This document shows, in pieces, positions 51,081-58,385 of a stretch of 58,385 nt of DNA. The first letter of the stretch is position 1. Every line of letters starts with the position of its first letter. The translations under genes were made by a program, and so were the position numbers. Under the pieces are notes generated by a model. That model had not been told where the DNA came from. It saw only the letters and a program-made list of their open reading frames with translations, and did not search any database. This stretch comes from a virus: the IMG/VR virus record IMGVR_UViG_3300034104_000851, positions 1 to 58,385 of that record; one strand, given 5' to 3'.

Positions 51081-51536
51081 TCAATCCCCAATCCATTTCG
51101 TGTAGTAAATCTCTACAGGTTCCATTTTCAAATACTCAAACAGCCTAGATGCGTCCTTGTGCATTTTGGAGCCGTAGAACATACGATGCACCCCGCGCCT
51201 TTTAGCTTCTTTTTCGACTAAACGAAAGAGTTTTACGCCGCTAAATCCACCACGCACATCTGGGTGCGTCCAAAAGATGTCCATCGTCAGCGTCAGGCAC
51301 GTCTTGTAGTGAAAGCCCGGCGCGATGAAACCTATGAAATATCCCACTAAACGGCCAGCTTCGCGCAGCGTAACCAGCAACAGTTGTCCTGCGTTGTCGC
51401 GCGCTTCGTACAGATCATACTGCGGATCAAGCGGTACTTTATCTTTGTTTAGCGCCAATTCTTCCCAGTGAAGGTCGTAGCACTCCATCAATTCTGGCAA
51501 ACATTTGCTGTAAGGCTCGACTTGTGCCGTAATCAT
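51081..51536 (-). CDS. GNAT-family acetyltransferase, genome B
   Basis: A 151-aa protein with clear GNAT features: YDLYEARDNAGQLLLVTLREAGRLVGYFIGFI, then TLTMDIFWTHPDVRGGFSGVKLFRLVEKEAKRRGV, where VRGGFSG fits the acetyl-CoA loop (Q/RxxGxG/A). It is unlike the 144-aa protein of genome A in sequence. It starts in a TAATG overlap with the hydroxylase gene. Confidence 0.7.
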   Translation of the reverse strand: MITAQVEPYSKCLPELMECYDLHWEELALNKDKVPLDPQYDLYEARDNAGQLLLVTLREAGRLVGYFIGFIAPGFHYKTCLTLTMDIFWTHPDVRGGFSGVKLFRLVEKEAKRRGVHRMFYGSKMHKDASRLFEYLKMEPVEIYYTKWIGD

Positions 51537-52078
51537 TATGCGCTCCTGATGTCCACTATGCAGACAATCCTATCATCGGCGCTGTTATTTACAACAGAAT
51601 GTTTTACACGATTGTTTACCCACCACACTTCGCCGGTACAAAAACTTACCGTCTCGTCTTCGCAATGGAACAGCGCGCCGGGCAGCGACTGAAGCGCAAT
51701 CTGATAGCGGGTGTAGAACTCAGCCGGTGCGCCATGATCGACGTGCGGCGTTATCTGACCGCCGGGCGGCAGCTTAGTGACGATGCAGCGGCCCAACTGC
51801 ACGCCATCGACGCGGCGCATAAGGTCCAGCACCAGCCGACGCAGCGACGGCAACTGTGTCCACGCAGGATACGGCACAGTCTGGATGTCGTTGATAACCG
51901 CGGTCGGGTCTTCTGGTATCTCGTTAAACCAAAGCCAGATGTCGCTGACTTCAGCATGGGCCGTGTCGGGGTGCTGCGTCCGCAGCGTGTTCTGGTTCCA
52001 TAAGTCTGGCTGCGTCGCCAACTCCCGCATAACGGGAATGACGTCTATATTATCTGCCAGACAAAGAAAGTGCTGCAT
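51536..52078 (-). CDS. Aspartyl/asparaginyl beta-hydroxylase-like Fe(II)/2-oxoglutarate oxygenase
   Basis: A 180-aa protein of the AspH family (PF05118 type). The iron ligands fit ITPHVDHG (first His, residue about 117) and NNRVKHSVVNN (second His, about 160), with YQIALQSLPGALFHCEDE between and RIVCIVDIR at the end (2-oxoglutarate-binding Arg). Such enzymes hydroxylate Asp or Asn side chains or related small substrates. It has TAATG overlaps on both sides and is absent from genome A. Confidence 0.78.
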   Translation of the reverse strand: MQHFLCLADNIDVIPVMRELATQPDLWNQNTLRTQHPDTAHAEVSDIWLWFNEIPEDPTAVINDIQTVPYPAWTQLPSLRRLVLDLMRRVDGVQLGRCIVTKLPPGGQITPHVDHGAPAEFYTRYQIALQSLPGALFHCEDETVSFCTGEVWWVNNRVKHSVVNNSADDRIVCIVDIRSA

Positions 52079-52413
52079 TAGCTAACCAGACGACCTGACG
52101 CGCGGATGTTGATGGCGGACGCCGTGCCAGCGATTGTGCTGATGAAGCCATTGTTCGGCAGCACATGGCCGACCAGTTCAGGAAACGTATATGTTTCGGC
52201 TGGCTGGAGCGTTTTGGTCTTGACAATCAAGTTGTCGTTGCCTGCGCTGCCCGCAGCCGTCACAAGGTTGACGCTGATCGTCGCAGCCGACACGCTGTAG
52301 TTAGTCGCGGTAAACTTGTCGATGATTGTCTGCACGCCGTTCGACGTGTACTGTGTCGTTTGCGCGTTCTCCGCTGTCTTAGCGGGGATGATGTTACTAA
52401 TGGTTACGGCCAT
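52078..52413 (-). CDS. Conserved small beta-rich virion protein, genome B
   Basis: A 111-aa copy of 10619-10954 with few changes. Its TAATG end opens into the hydroxylase here but into the GNAT-like gene in genome A. Confidence 0.55.
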   Translation of the reverse strand: MAVTISNIIPAKTAENAQTTQYTSNGVQTIIDKFTATNYSVSAATISVNLVTAAGSAGNDNLIVKTKTLQPAETYTFPELVGHVLPNNGFISTIAGTASAINIRASGRLVS

Positions 52414-52423
52414 ATCTGGTTCC

Positions 52424-53071
52424 TTAATACAGCAAAGTGTTAAACGAAGCGGCTTGCATGATAACCCAATTTGTGCCGTTTGACACTAGGGTAGCCCAGT
52501 TACCAGACACGTTAAGCAAAATCGACGTTCCGGCTGCACCGCCGCCCTGCGGCACGACGTTGCTGGACGCAGAGTCAAGGTTCTGGTCTTGGTTGTTCTG
52601 GAACGTAAGATACCGCCCGACATTGGTTGCGGCGGCTGGCAGCGTGACAACGCAAGTCGATCCTGACTTGTTGTTAATTATCCACGTCTCATCCGTCACC
52701 GTAAAGTCTGCCGTAAAGGTGACAGGTGCGGTAGACGCCGGTATCAGCGCCCGTATCGCCAATTCGTCAAGCGGCGGCGGCGACAAGGCCAGCGCCTGTA
52801 CTTCGCTTTGCACCACAGCCAAGTCAGACGCGGACGCGCCGTCGGGCTGCGTCTCTGTGGTCTGCGTCAGCGTTTCCAACAACGCGTCGTAGGTTGCCAA
52901 CAGCGATGACGTATCGGGCGCTACCTCAACTTCACTTTGGTTGGCTTGCGTAGCTGTTAGCAGCGACAGAAAGAACCGATACCATTCACGGCTAATCGCG
53001 CCAGACCGCGGGTCGATAAATTCAACACGCGGCGGCGTTAGCTGGGTAGGGTTAATCGGCGCCAGCGCCAT
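52424..53071 (-). CDS. Short tail fibre or needle protein, genome B
   Basis: A 215-aa protein with the same N-terminal anchor as the 822-aa protein (MALAPINPTQLTPPRVEFIDPRSGAISREWYRFFLSLLTATQANQ), a short coil (QPDGASASDLAVVQSEVQALAL) and a single C-terminal knob (FTVTDETWIINNKSGSTCVVTLPAAATNVGR...GNWATLVSNGTNWVIMQA). No repeats. Place next to the gp10-like gene matches P22 gp26, the needle. Confidence 0.75.
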   Translation of the reverse strand: MALAPINPTQLTPPRVEFIDPRSGAISREWYRFFLSLLTATQANQSEVEVAPDTSSLLATYDALLETLTQTTETQPDGASASDLAVVQSEVQALALSPPPLDELAIRALIPASTAPVTFTADFTVTDETWIINNKSGSTCVVTLPAAATNVGRYLTFQNNQDQNLDSASSNVVPQGGGAAGTSILLNVSGNWATLVSNGTNWVIMQAASFNTLLY

Positions 53072-54501
53072 TAGGCAGTTGTCCCGCTGAGCAGCAGTTC
53101 AGCGCCCATGATGTAAATCCGTACAGGGTCGGTGCCTGACACTTCGTAGACGCGGTCGCGTATCTTCATCGTCGCGCCAAGGCGGCGCCAAATGGTACGA
53201 TAGCCAGAACGGCCAATACGGCCCATCGACTTCCAGTGTTCGCTGGACCATGTGTGCCCGCCGTCGTCCGACCAGCGCAGCATGGCTTGCGGGTTGCTGC
53301 CTTGGCCGTTGTTCAGACCCACGCCTGTTTCGCAGTCAAGCTGCATGGAGTGCTGGATAGTACGCGCGAGGTTGTTAGCGCCCGTCGGCAGCGCGCGCCA
53401 CGACCGCAGCCATTTCTGCGGCGCGCCATCGTCAGCGTACACGGTCAAATCAAACGAATAAATCTTGCCGGTCTGGTAGTCGCCAACAACCGTAGTGGCG
53501 TTGAAAAACATCTGACTGCTGGCGCGGTGACGGTTAAACTCGCCGTTAGCAAACGACGCCCGCTCATGCCATGCGCCGGTGGCGGCGTCGTACACCCATG
53601 TGGTGTTGGCAGTGGGGAAGTTTAGCACGTAGAAGCTGTGGCCGTCCTGCTGATACGTGTAGCCGGTCGCATCTGAGATGTCGGCATACTCTTGCATCTG
53701 CCATTCGATAGCGTGCGTAGATACGCGCTGACCGATGTAGCCAGCGGCCTTGTAGACAATCCCTTGACCGCGCGCGTCTTTGCCCAGCCAGAAAATCTGG
53801 TTGTCCATCTTGGCGATGCTGTAAGGGGCGGCGCAGCCTATTTCGTTAAACGCACCTTGGATACGGGCCAGCGGGAAGTCGAGCAGCCCTGCGTCGTACC
53901 AAACTTCGGTCGAGTTGGTTCCGAATACCCACACTTCGCGGTGGTCCACAAAGATAGCGGCTACGTTGTCTGGGTTGCCTTCTGCGCTGGAAAACTCCAG
54001 CGGGTCAATGCTGGTTCCGTCCAGTAGCTGCGTAACCCAAATCTTTTGGCTGTTGGGTTCGTTGAACACAAAGTAGCCGTCGATGTAGCCGACCGTACCT
54101 GCGCCGGGGAAGTCAGGGTCGGTAATCTGCTGGAACACGTCGGTGCTGGCGTTGTAGATATAGCCTAATGGGTTAGCGGCGATGAATAGCTGCGTGCCGT
54201 TGTCAGCCATGCTGACAGGGCCAGAGCCGCCCACCGTGCCTTTAGCGACAGCGTTCCAGTTGTTGTCTACCTGAAACAGCGTCGGGCCAGAAACGACATA
54301 GCCGTAATTGCCATAAGTCCACATACCGCGGATCGGGCCAACGCCGATAGTCGCAAGAGCAGTCAGCCCCGGCGCGCGCTGAAGGAACGCTGGTTCCTTG
54401 CCGCCTTCAGGGACAATCTCAGGAAACAGGTTAACCATACGGTTGTCGGCGGCGTTGACGCTTCTAGCGACATACGCCGACCCAAGGATCGGCGTCTTCA
54501 T
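53071..54501 (-). CDS. Packaged-DNA stabilisation protein, gp10-like, genome B
   Basis: A 476-aa copy of 13433-14959, shorter by about 32 residues near residue 400 (replaced by GLNNGQGSNPQAML). Begins MKTPILGSAYVARSVNAADNRMVNLFPE in a TAATG overlap with the gp4-like gene. Confidence 0.82.
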   Translation of the reverse strand: MKTPILGSAYVARSVNAADNRMVNLFPEIVPEGGKEPAFLQRAPGLTALATIGVGPIRGMWTYGNYGYVVSGPTLFQVDNNWNAVAKGTVGGSGPVSMADNGTQLFIAANPLGYIYNASTDVFQQITDPDFPGAGTVGYIDGYFVFNEPNSQKIWVTQLLDGTSIDPLEFSSAEGNPDNVAAIFVDHREVWVFGTNSTEVWYDAGLLDFPLARIQGAFNEIGCAAPYSIAKMDNQIFWLGKDARGQGIVYKAAGYIGQRVSTHAIEWQMQEYADISDATGYTYQQDGHSFYVLNFPTANTTWVYDAATGAWHERASFANGEFNRHRASSQMFFNATTVVGDYQTGKIYSFDLTVYADDGAPQKWLRSWRALPTGANNLARTIQHSMQLDCETGVGLNNGQGSNPQAMLRWSDDGGHTWSSEHWKSMGRIGRSGYRTIWRRLGATMKIRDRVYEVSGTDPVRIYIMGAELLLSGTTA

Positions 54502-55211
54502 TAGTAGTTCCCGGCGTAGATGTTGAACCGCTGACGCGAAGCAATCAGGCTGTACGGTACCGACATGATGTCATCAGGATTGTTGATGCGCTTGATGTTA
54601 CGCTTCGACGACATCGCCAAACGGCGGACTTGCGATGAAGGCTCCGTGCCGAACTCAGGCGCCATTTCGCAGGCCAAGTTATAACGGAACGCACGCAGAT
54701 AGCCGGGCGGGAAATGTAGTTGCGTTGCCAGCGTCGCAGGCTGCGTCAGTTCTTCAACCGAAATGAAATGCCATGTCAGGTCCGCTGTGGGGCGCGGATA
54801 GATAAACATTTCAATGTCAGGGTACGTCATGTTGACGAAAATAACTTGCGGAAATGTCGATGTGACGGACTTGACCGCGATACCGTTATACTGCTGCTGG
54901 TTGATAAATTTGATGCCGTAGCTGACGCCGGTGCCGGGCTGGACGAAGTACGTCGATTCATCAAGCAGGACAGGGCGGTTGCCGACGAAGTCGCCGGAAG
55001 GCCCAAGCGTGCGCGATATTTGCCCTGCGGGCCATGTGAATATTTGGTCTTGTGTTGCAAAGACGGACAGGCGCTCTGTGTTCCAGCTATCAATCATCTG
55101 GTTCATGGCGCGCAGTGCGTCTTGCGATGTCTCAGCCGATGGAACTTCGCCTTCTGCCAGAACGCCTAGCAGCCTAAGCGATCCGTTAATGATGTCCCCA
55201 GCCGTTTCCAT
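54501..55211 (-). CDS. Head-to-tail connector, gp4-like, genome B
   Basis: A 236-aa copy of 16313-17023. Changes cluster around residues 75-135, between the conserved N-terminal and C-terminal helices. Confidence 0.85.
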   Translation of the reverse strand: METAGDIINGSLRLLGVLAEGEVPSAETSQDALRAMNQMIDSWNTERLSVFATQDQIFTWPAGQISRTLGPSGDFVGNRPVLLDESTYFVQPGTGVSYGIKFINQQQYNGIAVKSVTSTFPQVIFVNMTYPDIEMFIYPRPTADLTWHFISVEELTQPATLATQLHFPPGYLRAFRYNLACEMAPEFGTEPSSQVRRLAMSSKRNIKRINNPDDIMSVPYSLIASRQRFNIYAGNY

Positions 55212-55214
55212 TGG

Positions 55215-55394
55215 TTAGTCTTCCTGCGTTGTGCGGCGACGGCTATTGCGCGCCGGCATTTCGTTTACTGGCGCCTCTACAGGCGCGTCAGGATTATAGC
55301 GTTCCCAACCAAAATATTCATCAGAAATCGCTTCTTCTTCTGAAATAGCAACTTTTGCGCCGTGGACGTCGTGAACAAGGTAGATAACAGCCAT
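55215..55394 (-). CDS. Small acidic protein, genome B
   Basis: A 59-aa copy of 17027-17203: MAVIYLVHDVHGAKVAISEEEAISDEYFGWERYNPDAPVEAP..., with a diverged basic tail. One codon longer than in genome A. Confidence 0.65.
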   Translation of the reverse strand: MAVIYLVHDVHGAKVAISEEEAISDEYFGWERYNPDAPVEAPVNEMPARNSRRRTTQED

Positions 55395-55410
55395 AGAAAC
55401 TCCGTAAAAT

Positions 55411-55430
55411 GGACGGCCCGAAAGCCGCCC
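55411..55430 (-). terminator. Rho-independent terminator, genome B
   Basis: Same seven-pair stem as 17221-17240, followed on the minus strand by ATTTTA. Sequence of the stem is unchanged while flanks differ. Confidence 0.65.
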
Positions 55431-55437
55431 AAATTAG

Positions 55438-55851
55438 TTAAACGCAATGCAAAATAGCAAAGTTAATCACTACTGCTTCTGACAGCGTGCCGCCAGAAAT
55501 GTTGCGTAGGCTGATGCTGACAGAGCCAGCAGCCAGCGCGTTAGCAAACACGTTGTATGATCCGGGGGTAGCTTGACCACCAGAGATAGTAAGAACAACA
55601 GTGTCATTTGCAGAAATGAAGCTGTTGTTCAGCGTGAACGTAGCGTTAGTTGCAGTGTTTAAAGACGCGTTGTTCATGGTAATGCGGCCAGCAGGCTTGT
55701 TCAGCGTAACGGCAGTTGACTTATCTGTCGCTTGCGTAACTGTACCTTGGGCTGCGGCGGTGTAGCCGAATTGCTCATCGCTCAAGAGATATTGTGCGCC
55801 AATAATATCTTGGTCGAGGAAAGCAACACCAATAGATTTTGTATTAGCCAT
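55438..55851 (-). CDS. Probable head decoration protein 1, genome B
   Basis: A 137-aa copy of 17248-17661 with about ten residue changes. Leader and ribosome site are identical to genome A. Confidence 0.55.
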   Translation of the reverse strand: MANTKSIGVAFLDQDIIGAQYLLSDEQFGYTAAAQGTVTQATDKSTAVTLNKPAGRITMNNASLNTATNATFTLNNSFISANDTVVLTISGGQATPGSYNVFANALAAGSVSISLRNISGGTLSEAVVINFAILHCV

Positions 55852-55871
55852 TGATTTTCTCCTGAAAAGGA

Positions 55872-55893
55872 TGCCCCGACCGTAGCCGGGGCA
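55872..55893 (-). terminator. Intercistronic hairpin, genome B
   Basis: Identical to 17682-17703 in stem and loop. Confidence 0.5.
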
Positions 55894-55899
55894 AACCTA

Positions 55900-56298
55900 T
55901 TAGCCAGCGATGCGGTACAGGTTGTACGTTGTCGCGCTGGTTTTAACAGCACGGAACAATACGCTCTTGGATGCAACGCCTGCGCCGGAACCAACCAACG
56001 TCCAGCCTGTGCCAGCCGTGATGGTAGGAACGCCGGTGCTGGTAGCAATCAAAGCAAACTCGAACGACGAGTTAACTTTGGCGCTGCTAACGTCAGCGTC
56101 AACAACGCTAACAGCAGGAAGCGCAAGGTCAGCAGTGCTGCTTGATGTGTATACAACTGCGCCGCCAGCCAAATCGGCAGTGGTCAGCGTAACACCTGCG
56201 GTGTACGCAGTAGGGATTGCGGATACGCCCAGCGTGACTTCGCCGAGGTTGCCGTCGCCAACTTGATAACCGCCGGCGCCATTAGGTAGAATAGCCAT
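55900..56298 (-). CDS. Probable head decoration protein 2, genome B
   Basis: A 132-aa copy of 17710-18108; the N-terminal 35 residues are the same apart from position 35 and the rest carries scattered changes. Confidence 0.55.
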   Translation of the reverse strand: MAILPNGAGGYQVGDGNLGEVTLGVSAIPTAYTAGVTLTTADLAGGAVVYTSSSTADLALPAVSVVDADVSSAKVNSSFEFALIATSTGVPTITAGTGWTLVGSGAGVASKSVLFRAVKTSATTYNLYRIAG

Positions 56299-56321
56299 GA
56301 TAAAAATCCTTTAAAATGTTT

Positions 56322-56343
56322 GGCCTCCGGCGAACCGGAGGCC
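56322..56343 (-). terminator. Stem-loop after the coat gene, genome B
   Basis: GGCCTCCGG with CCGGAGGCC and a TTCG loop as read on the minus strand. Compared with 18132-18153, paired positions have changed on both sides together. Confidence 0.7.
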
Positions 56344-56352
56344 ATGATTAAA

Positions 56353-57561
56353 TTAGCCCCACATCCGGACGGCCATTTGCGGACGGATCGTGCTGTAACC
56401 ATACAGAACGTCAATACGGCAAGGCATACGGTCGTTGTTGATGTCGTACTGACGAACAACGCGAAGCGAGATGCCGTTGTGTACCTGACGCGATGCCATG
56501 TCTACGCCCTGTGGGAGCAGAAGGTCGGCGGTTGCGAAGGTGATGGCGTCCTTGTGGTAGATGAGGTTCTGCGCGTATTGCGAAGAAGCCGCACCAACGA
56601 ACACTACAGCCTTGCTGTTGCCGGGCAGTGTGTTGACAGTGGCAAGAGCGTGACCAGCCGAGTAGATCGGTGCAACAGTGATGCTGCCTGCGCCAGAGCT
56701 GTTGAGCAAGACATCAGCCAATGCAACGAACTGGAACAACGAACCTGTGCTTTCACGGGTCTGTGGGTTAACTGCAAAGCAGTCAGCTACAGTGAACACG
56801 TCGCCAGCCTTGACAGTAGCAGCGTTACCAGCACCAGTGATGGCGATGGTGGTTGCGCCTTCCGACGTAACAGCCGCCGAAGTCGAACCGCCGGTTGCAG
56901 TACGCGAACCAGTGGTGAACTGCTTGATGGACTGCGACATATTGATTTCGTCGAAACCAAGTACGCCAGTACCCATCATGCCGTTCTTGAACTGCTTGCT
57001 GATCGTGTCAGTTGGGTTGAATAGACCCTTCATGCCTTCGACCAAGCCAGCGTTTGCGGCTGGGTTGACAGTGGCATAACGTGGCGACATCACGGCGGCG
57101 TTTTCGTTGAGCTTCTGCTGTGCAGCAAGAAGAACAGCCGAAGTAGCTGGCGTAGTGCCGGGCGTGCCGACCGAGTTACCGATGGTCGCGTAAGCGTTGG
57201 CAACGTCTGCGTCGATGCTCGAAGCAAGCTGCGAGATACGTGGCTTCAAAACGCGCTCTGCGAAATCGTCCAACTGCATGGTCAATTCAGCAGTCGTGAA
57301 GTTGACGCCGATGTGCTTCTGGTTGGCAACGGTCAGAGTTGTGAACTGCTCGTTGTCGTCCTGTACCTGAAGGGCTGCGCCATCAGTTACAAGTGCGCGG
57401 TCTGGAAGACGGATACGCAGGGTTGAACCAATTTTAGCACCTTCAACAGCAAAGCTGTCGTCGTACTGACGGTTTACGTTACGTGTAAGAACAAGGTTGT
57501 TTTCGAGAATCTCAAGCGCCTTGCGCGTGATCATGTCGATTGTTAAAATCGAGTTAGACAT
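56353..57561 (-). CDS. Major capsid protein, P22 gp5-like, genome B
   Basis: A 402-aa copy of 18163-19371. The N-terminal 130 residues are unchanged; changes lie around residues 130-320, in the outward-facing middle of P22-type coats. Confidence 0.88.
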   Translation of the reverse strand: MSNSILTIDMITRKALEILENNLVLTRNVNRQYDDSFAVEGAKIGSTLRIRLPDRALVTDGAALQVQDDNEQFTTLTVANQKHIGVNFTTAELTMQLDDFAERVLKPRISQLASSIDADVANAYATIGNSVGTPGTTPATSAVLLAAQQKLNENAAVMSPRYATVNPAANAGLVEGMKGLFNPTDTISKQFKNGMMGTGVLGFDEINMSQSIKQFTTGSRTATGGSTSAAVTSEGATTIAITGAGNAATVKAGDVFTVADCFAVNPQTRESTGSLFQFVALADVLLNSSGAGSITVAPIYSAGHALATVNTLPGNSKAVVFVGAASSQYAQNLIYHKDAITFATADLLLPQGVDMASRQVHNGISLRVVRQYDINNDRMPCRIDVLYGYSTIRPQMAVRMWG

Positions 57562-57576
57562 GGTAATAATCCTAAA

Positions 57577-58365
57577 TTATCGGTTGCGTTGTGCCTCGTA
57601 CTTCTTGATCTGCCGTTGCCGTTCTGCCTCAATCCAATCTGACGTACTCATGGACTTTACGGCCCGTGGGTCTGTCGTATCAAATGTCGGCGCACCAGAG
57701 GTGCGGGCAGTGACAGGTGCAATCGGTGCCGGGGCGTTGGAGGTTTTTTTGAACGTAGGTTCGGCTGTAAGCCGCGCCTCGATCATACCAATTTCCCTAG
57801 CTTGCAAAATGGGGTCCATACGCGAGATACGCTGGGCGTCTTTTGTGTTGATGCCTAAGTGATAAATCACGTCGGGACCAATATCGGACGCTTGTATTGC
57901 CATCGCCATCGCGTCGGTGATCGGAAGGTTGGGGTTATAGGCGACTTGTTCAAAGTCGTCATATTTGTCCCGCGCTGCCTCTTCACGTTCGTGATAAGAC
58001 TCTAGCATTGCACGTTGCTGGCTGTCCTTTTCACGGCGTGCCAGCAGTTCTTCGGCTTTACGTTCGGCCAAAACCTCTGCGTAATCCTCATAAGTCTCAA
58101 ATTGATCAGGGGTAATGTCGTGGATCGGCTGCTGCCGTGCCTGCATTTCCTCTGCTCTTTGAGCCTGTTCGCGTTCCCATTTACGCTGCTCTCTTGCGAG
58201 TCGTTTGCCTACAATGGCGTCCAAGTCTTCTTGTGTGAAGGTCTTGGGTGCTTCCTGCTCAGCAGACTGCTCTTCCGGCGTCGTGTTTTCTACAGGCTCG
58301 ATTGCTGCCGTGGCTTCGAGTTCTGGCGCGGAGGCATCCGCTTCGGTAAAGACATTATCGTCCAT
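57577..58365 (-). CDS. Scaffolding protein, genome B
   Basis: A 262-aa copy of 19387-20175 with mostly conservative changes. The first 36 residues are the same and belong to the 127-base identical run that closes the window. Confidence 0.78.
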   Translation of the reverse strand: MDDNVFTEADASAPELEATAAIEPVENTTPEEQSAEQEAPKTFTQEDLDAIVGKRLAREQRKWEREQAQRAEEMQARQQPIHDITPDQFETYEDYAEVLAERKAEELLARREKDSQQRAMLESYHEREEAARDKYDDFEQVAYNPNLPITDAMAMAIQASDIGPDVIYHLGINTKDAQRISRMDPILQAREIGMIEARLTAEPTFKKTSNAPAPIAPVTARTSGAPTFDTTDPRAVKSMSTSDWIEAERQRQIKKYEAQRNR

Positions 58366-58385
58366 GTTTAACCCTTAAAGAGTTC

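Larger units (their letters stand above)
40672..58385. repeat. Second, diverged copy of 1-20195 (genome B)
   Basis: From 40672 the map of the window start is repeated in the same order and direction: ssDNA-binding candidate, DUF2800, VRR-NUC, SNF2, lysis, ejection, tail hub, connector, head proteins, coat, scaffold. Core genes differ by scattered substitutions; cassettes differ wholly. Only the ends are identical: 40672-40797 to 1-126 and 58259-58385 to 20069-20195. Confidence 0.9.

Noticed and set aside
40672-58385. Tandem prophages or a true dimeric phage chromosome
   Set aside because: No integrase, attachment site, repressor or host flank is seen, and the identical end runs of 126 and 127 bases fit an assembly-graph cause better.
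1-58385. tRNA genes
   Set aside because: No cloverleaf with a GTTCRA-type T arm and matching acceptor stem was noticed on either strand; a tRNA scan would settle this.

Overview
The window is tailed-phage DNA from end to end: no host gene, rRNA, tRNA, integrase or lysogeny repressor is recognisable. The head genes resemble those of P22-type podoviruses (portal of 746 aa, scaffold, gp5-like coat, gp4-like connector, gp10-like stabilisation protein, then gp7/gp20/gp16-like ejection proteins). Tailspike-type beta-helix proteins and a Gram-negative Rz/Rz1 spanin pair point to a short-tailed phage of a proteobacterium. The host genus cannot be read from the sequence.

The window holds two related genomes joined head to tail. 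Bases 1-40671 are one full turn of a circular gene map (genome A). Bases 40672-58385 repeat the map of 1-20195 as a diverged sister version (genome B). The first 126 bases are identical to 40672-40797 and the last 127 are identical to 20069-20195; each identical run is ended by a mismatch just inside it. That is what two branches of one assembly-graph bubble would look like. If so, the real molecules are two circles or circularly permuted genomes of 40,671 bp (A) and about 38,190 bp (B), sharing the backbone 20196-40671.

Layout of genome A. Replication genes on the minus strand run from the A promoter near 1.6 kb, or its B counterpart near 42.3 kb: DUF2800-like nuclease, a possible ssDNA-binding protein, family A DNA polymerase, primase/helicase. 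Facing them on the plus strand are a VRR-NUC nuclease, an SNF2-type helicase and small genes (1.65-3.84 kb). A long late operon on the minus strand runs from the terminase at 31.06 kb down to lysis genes at 3.9 kb. Its order is TerS, TerL, small basic proteins, portal, DUF5856-like protein, three tail or spike proteins, scaffold, coat, head proteins, connector, stabilisation protein, fibre, ejection proteins, XhlA-like protein, M15 endolysin, holin candidate, Rz/Rz1, metallophosphatase. A tightly packed plus-strand operon of 19 small genes (31.97-35.96 kb) ends near a strong hairpin.

Between the divergent late and early operons lies about 0.9 kb without genes (31.1-31.97 kb), dense in repeats: thirteen TAGGC/GCCTA sites, a cluster of GTCATGAC palindromes, three copies of AAATGACTATTT and candidate promoters on both sides. 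It is the best candidate for the replication origin and the early/late switch.

Genome B keeps the structural core but differs by whole gene cassettes. It has a GH19 endolysin with paralogous two-helix membrane proteins, one carrying an EF-hand-like loop, in place of the M15/Rz/Rz1 set. It adds an aspartyl/asparaginyl beta-hydroxylase, has a 215-aa fibre in place of 822 aa, and lacks the 396-aa fibre gene and its 53-aa neighbour.
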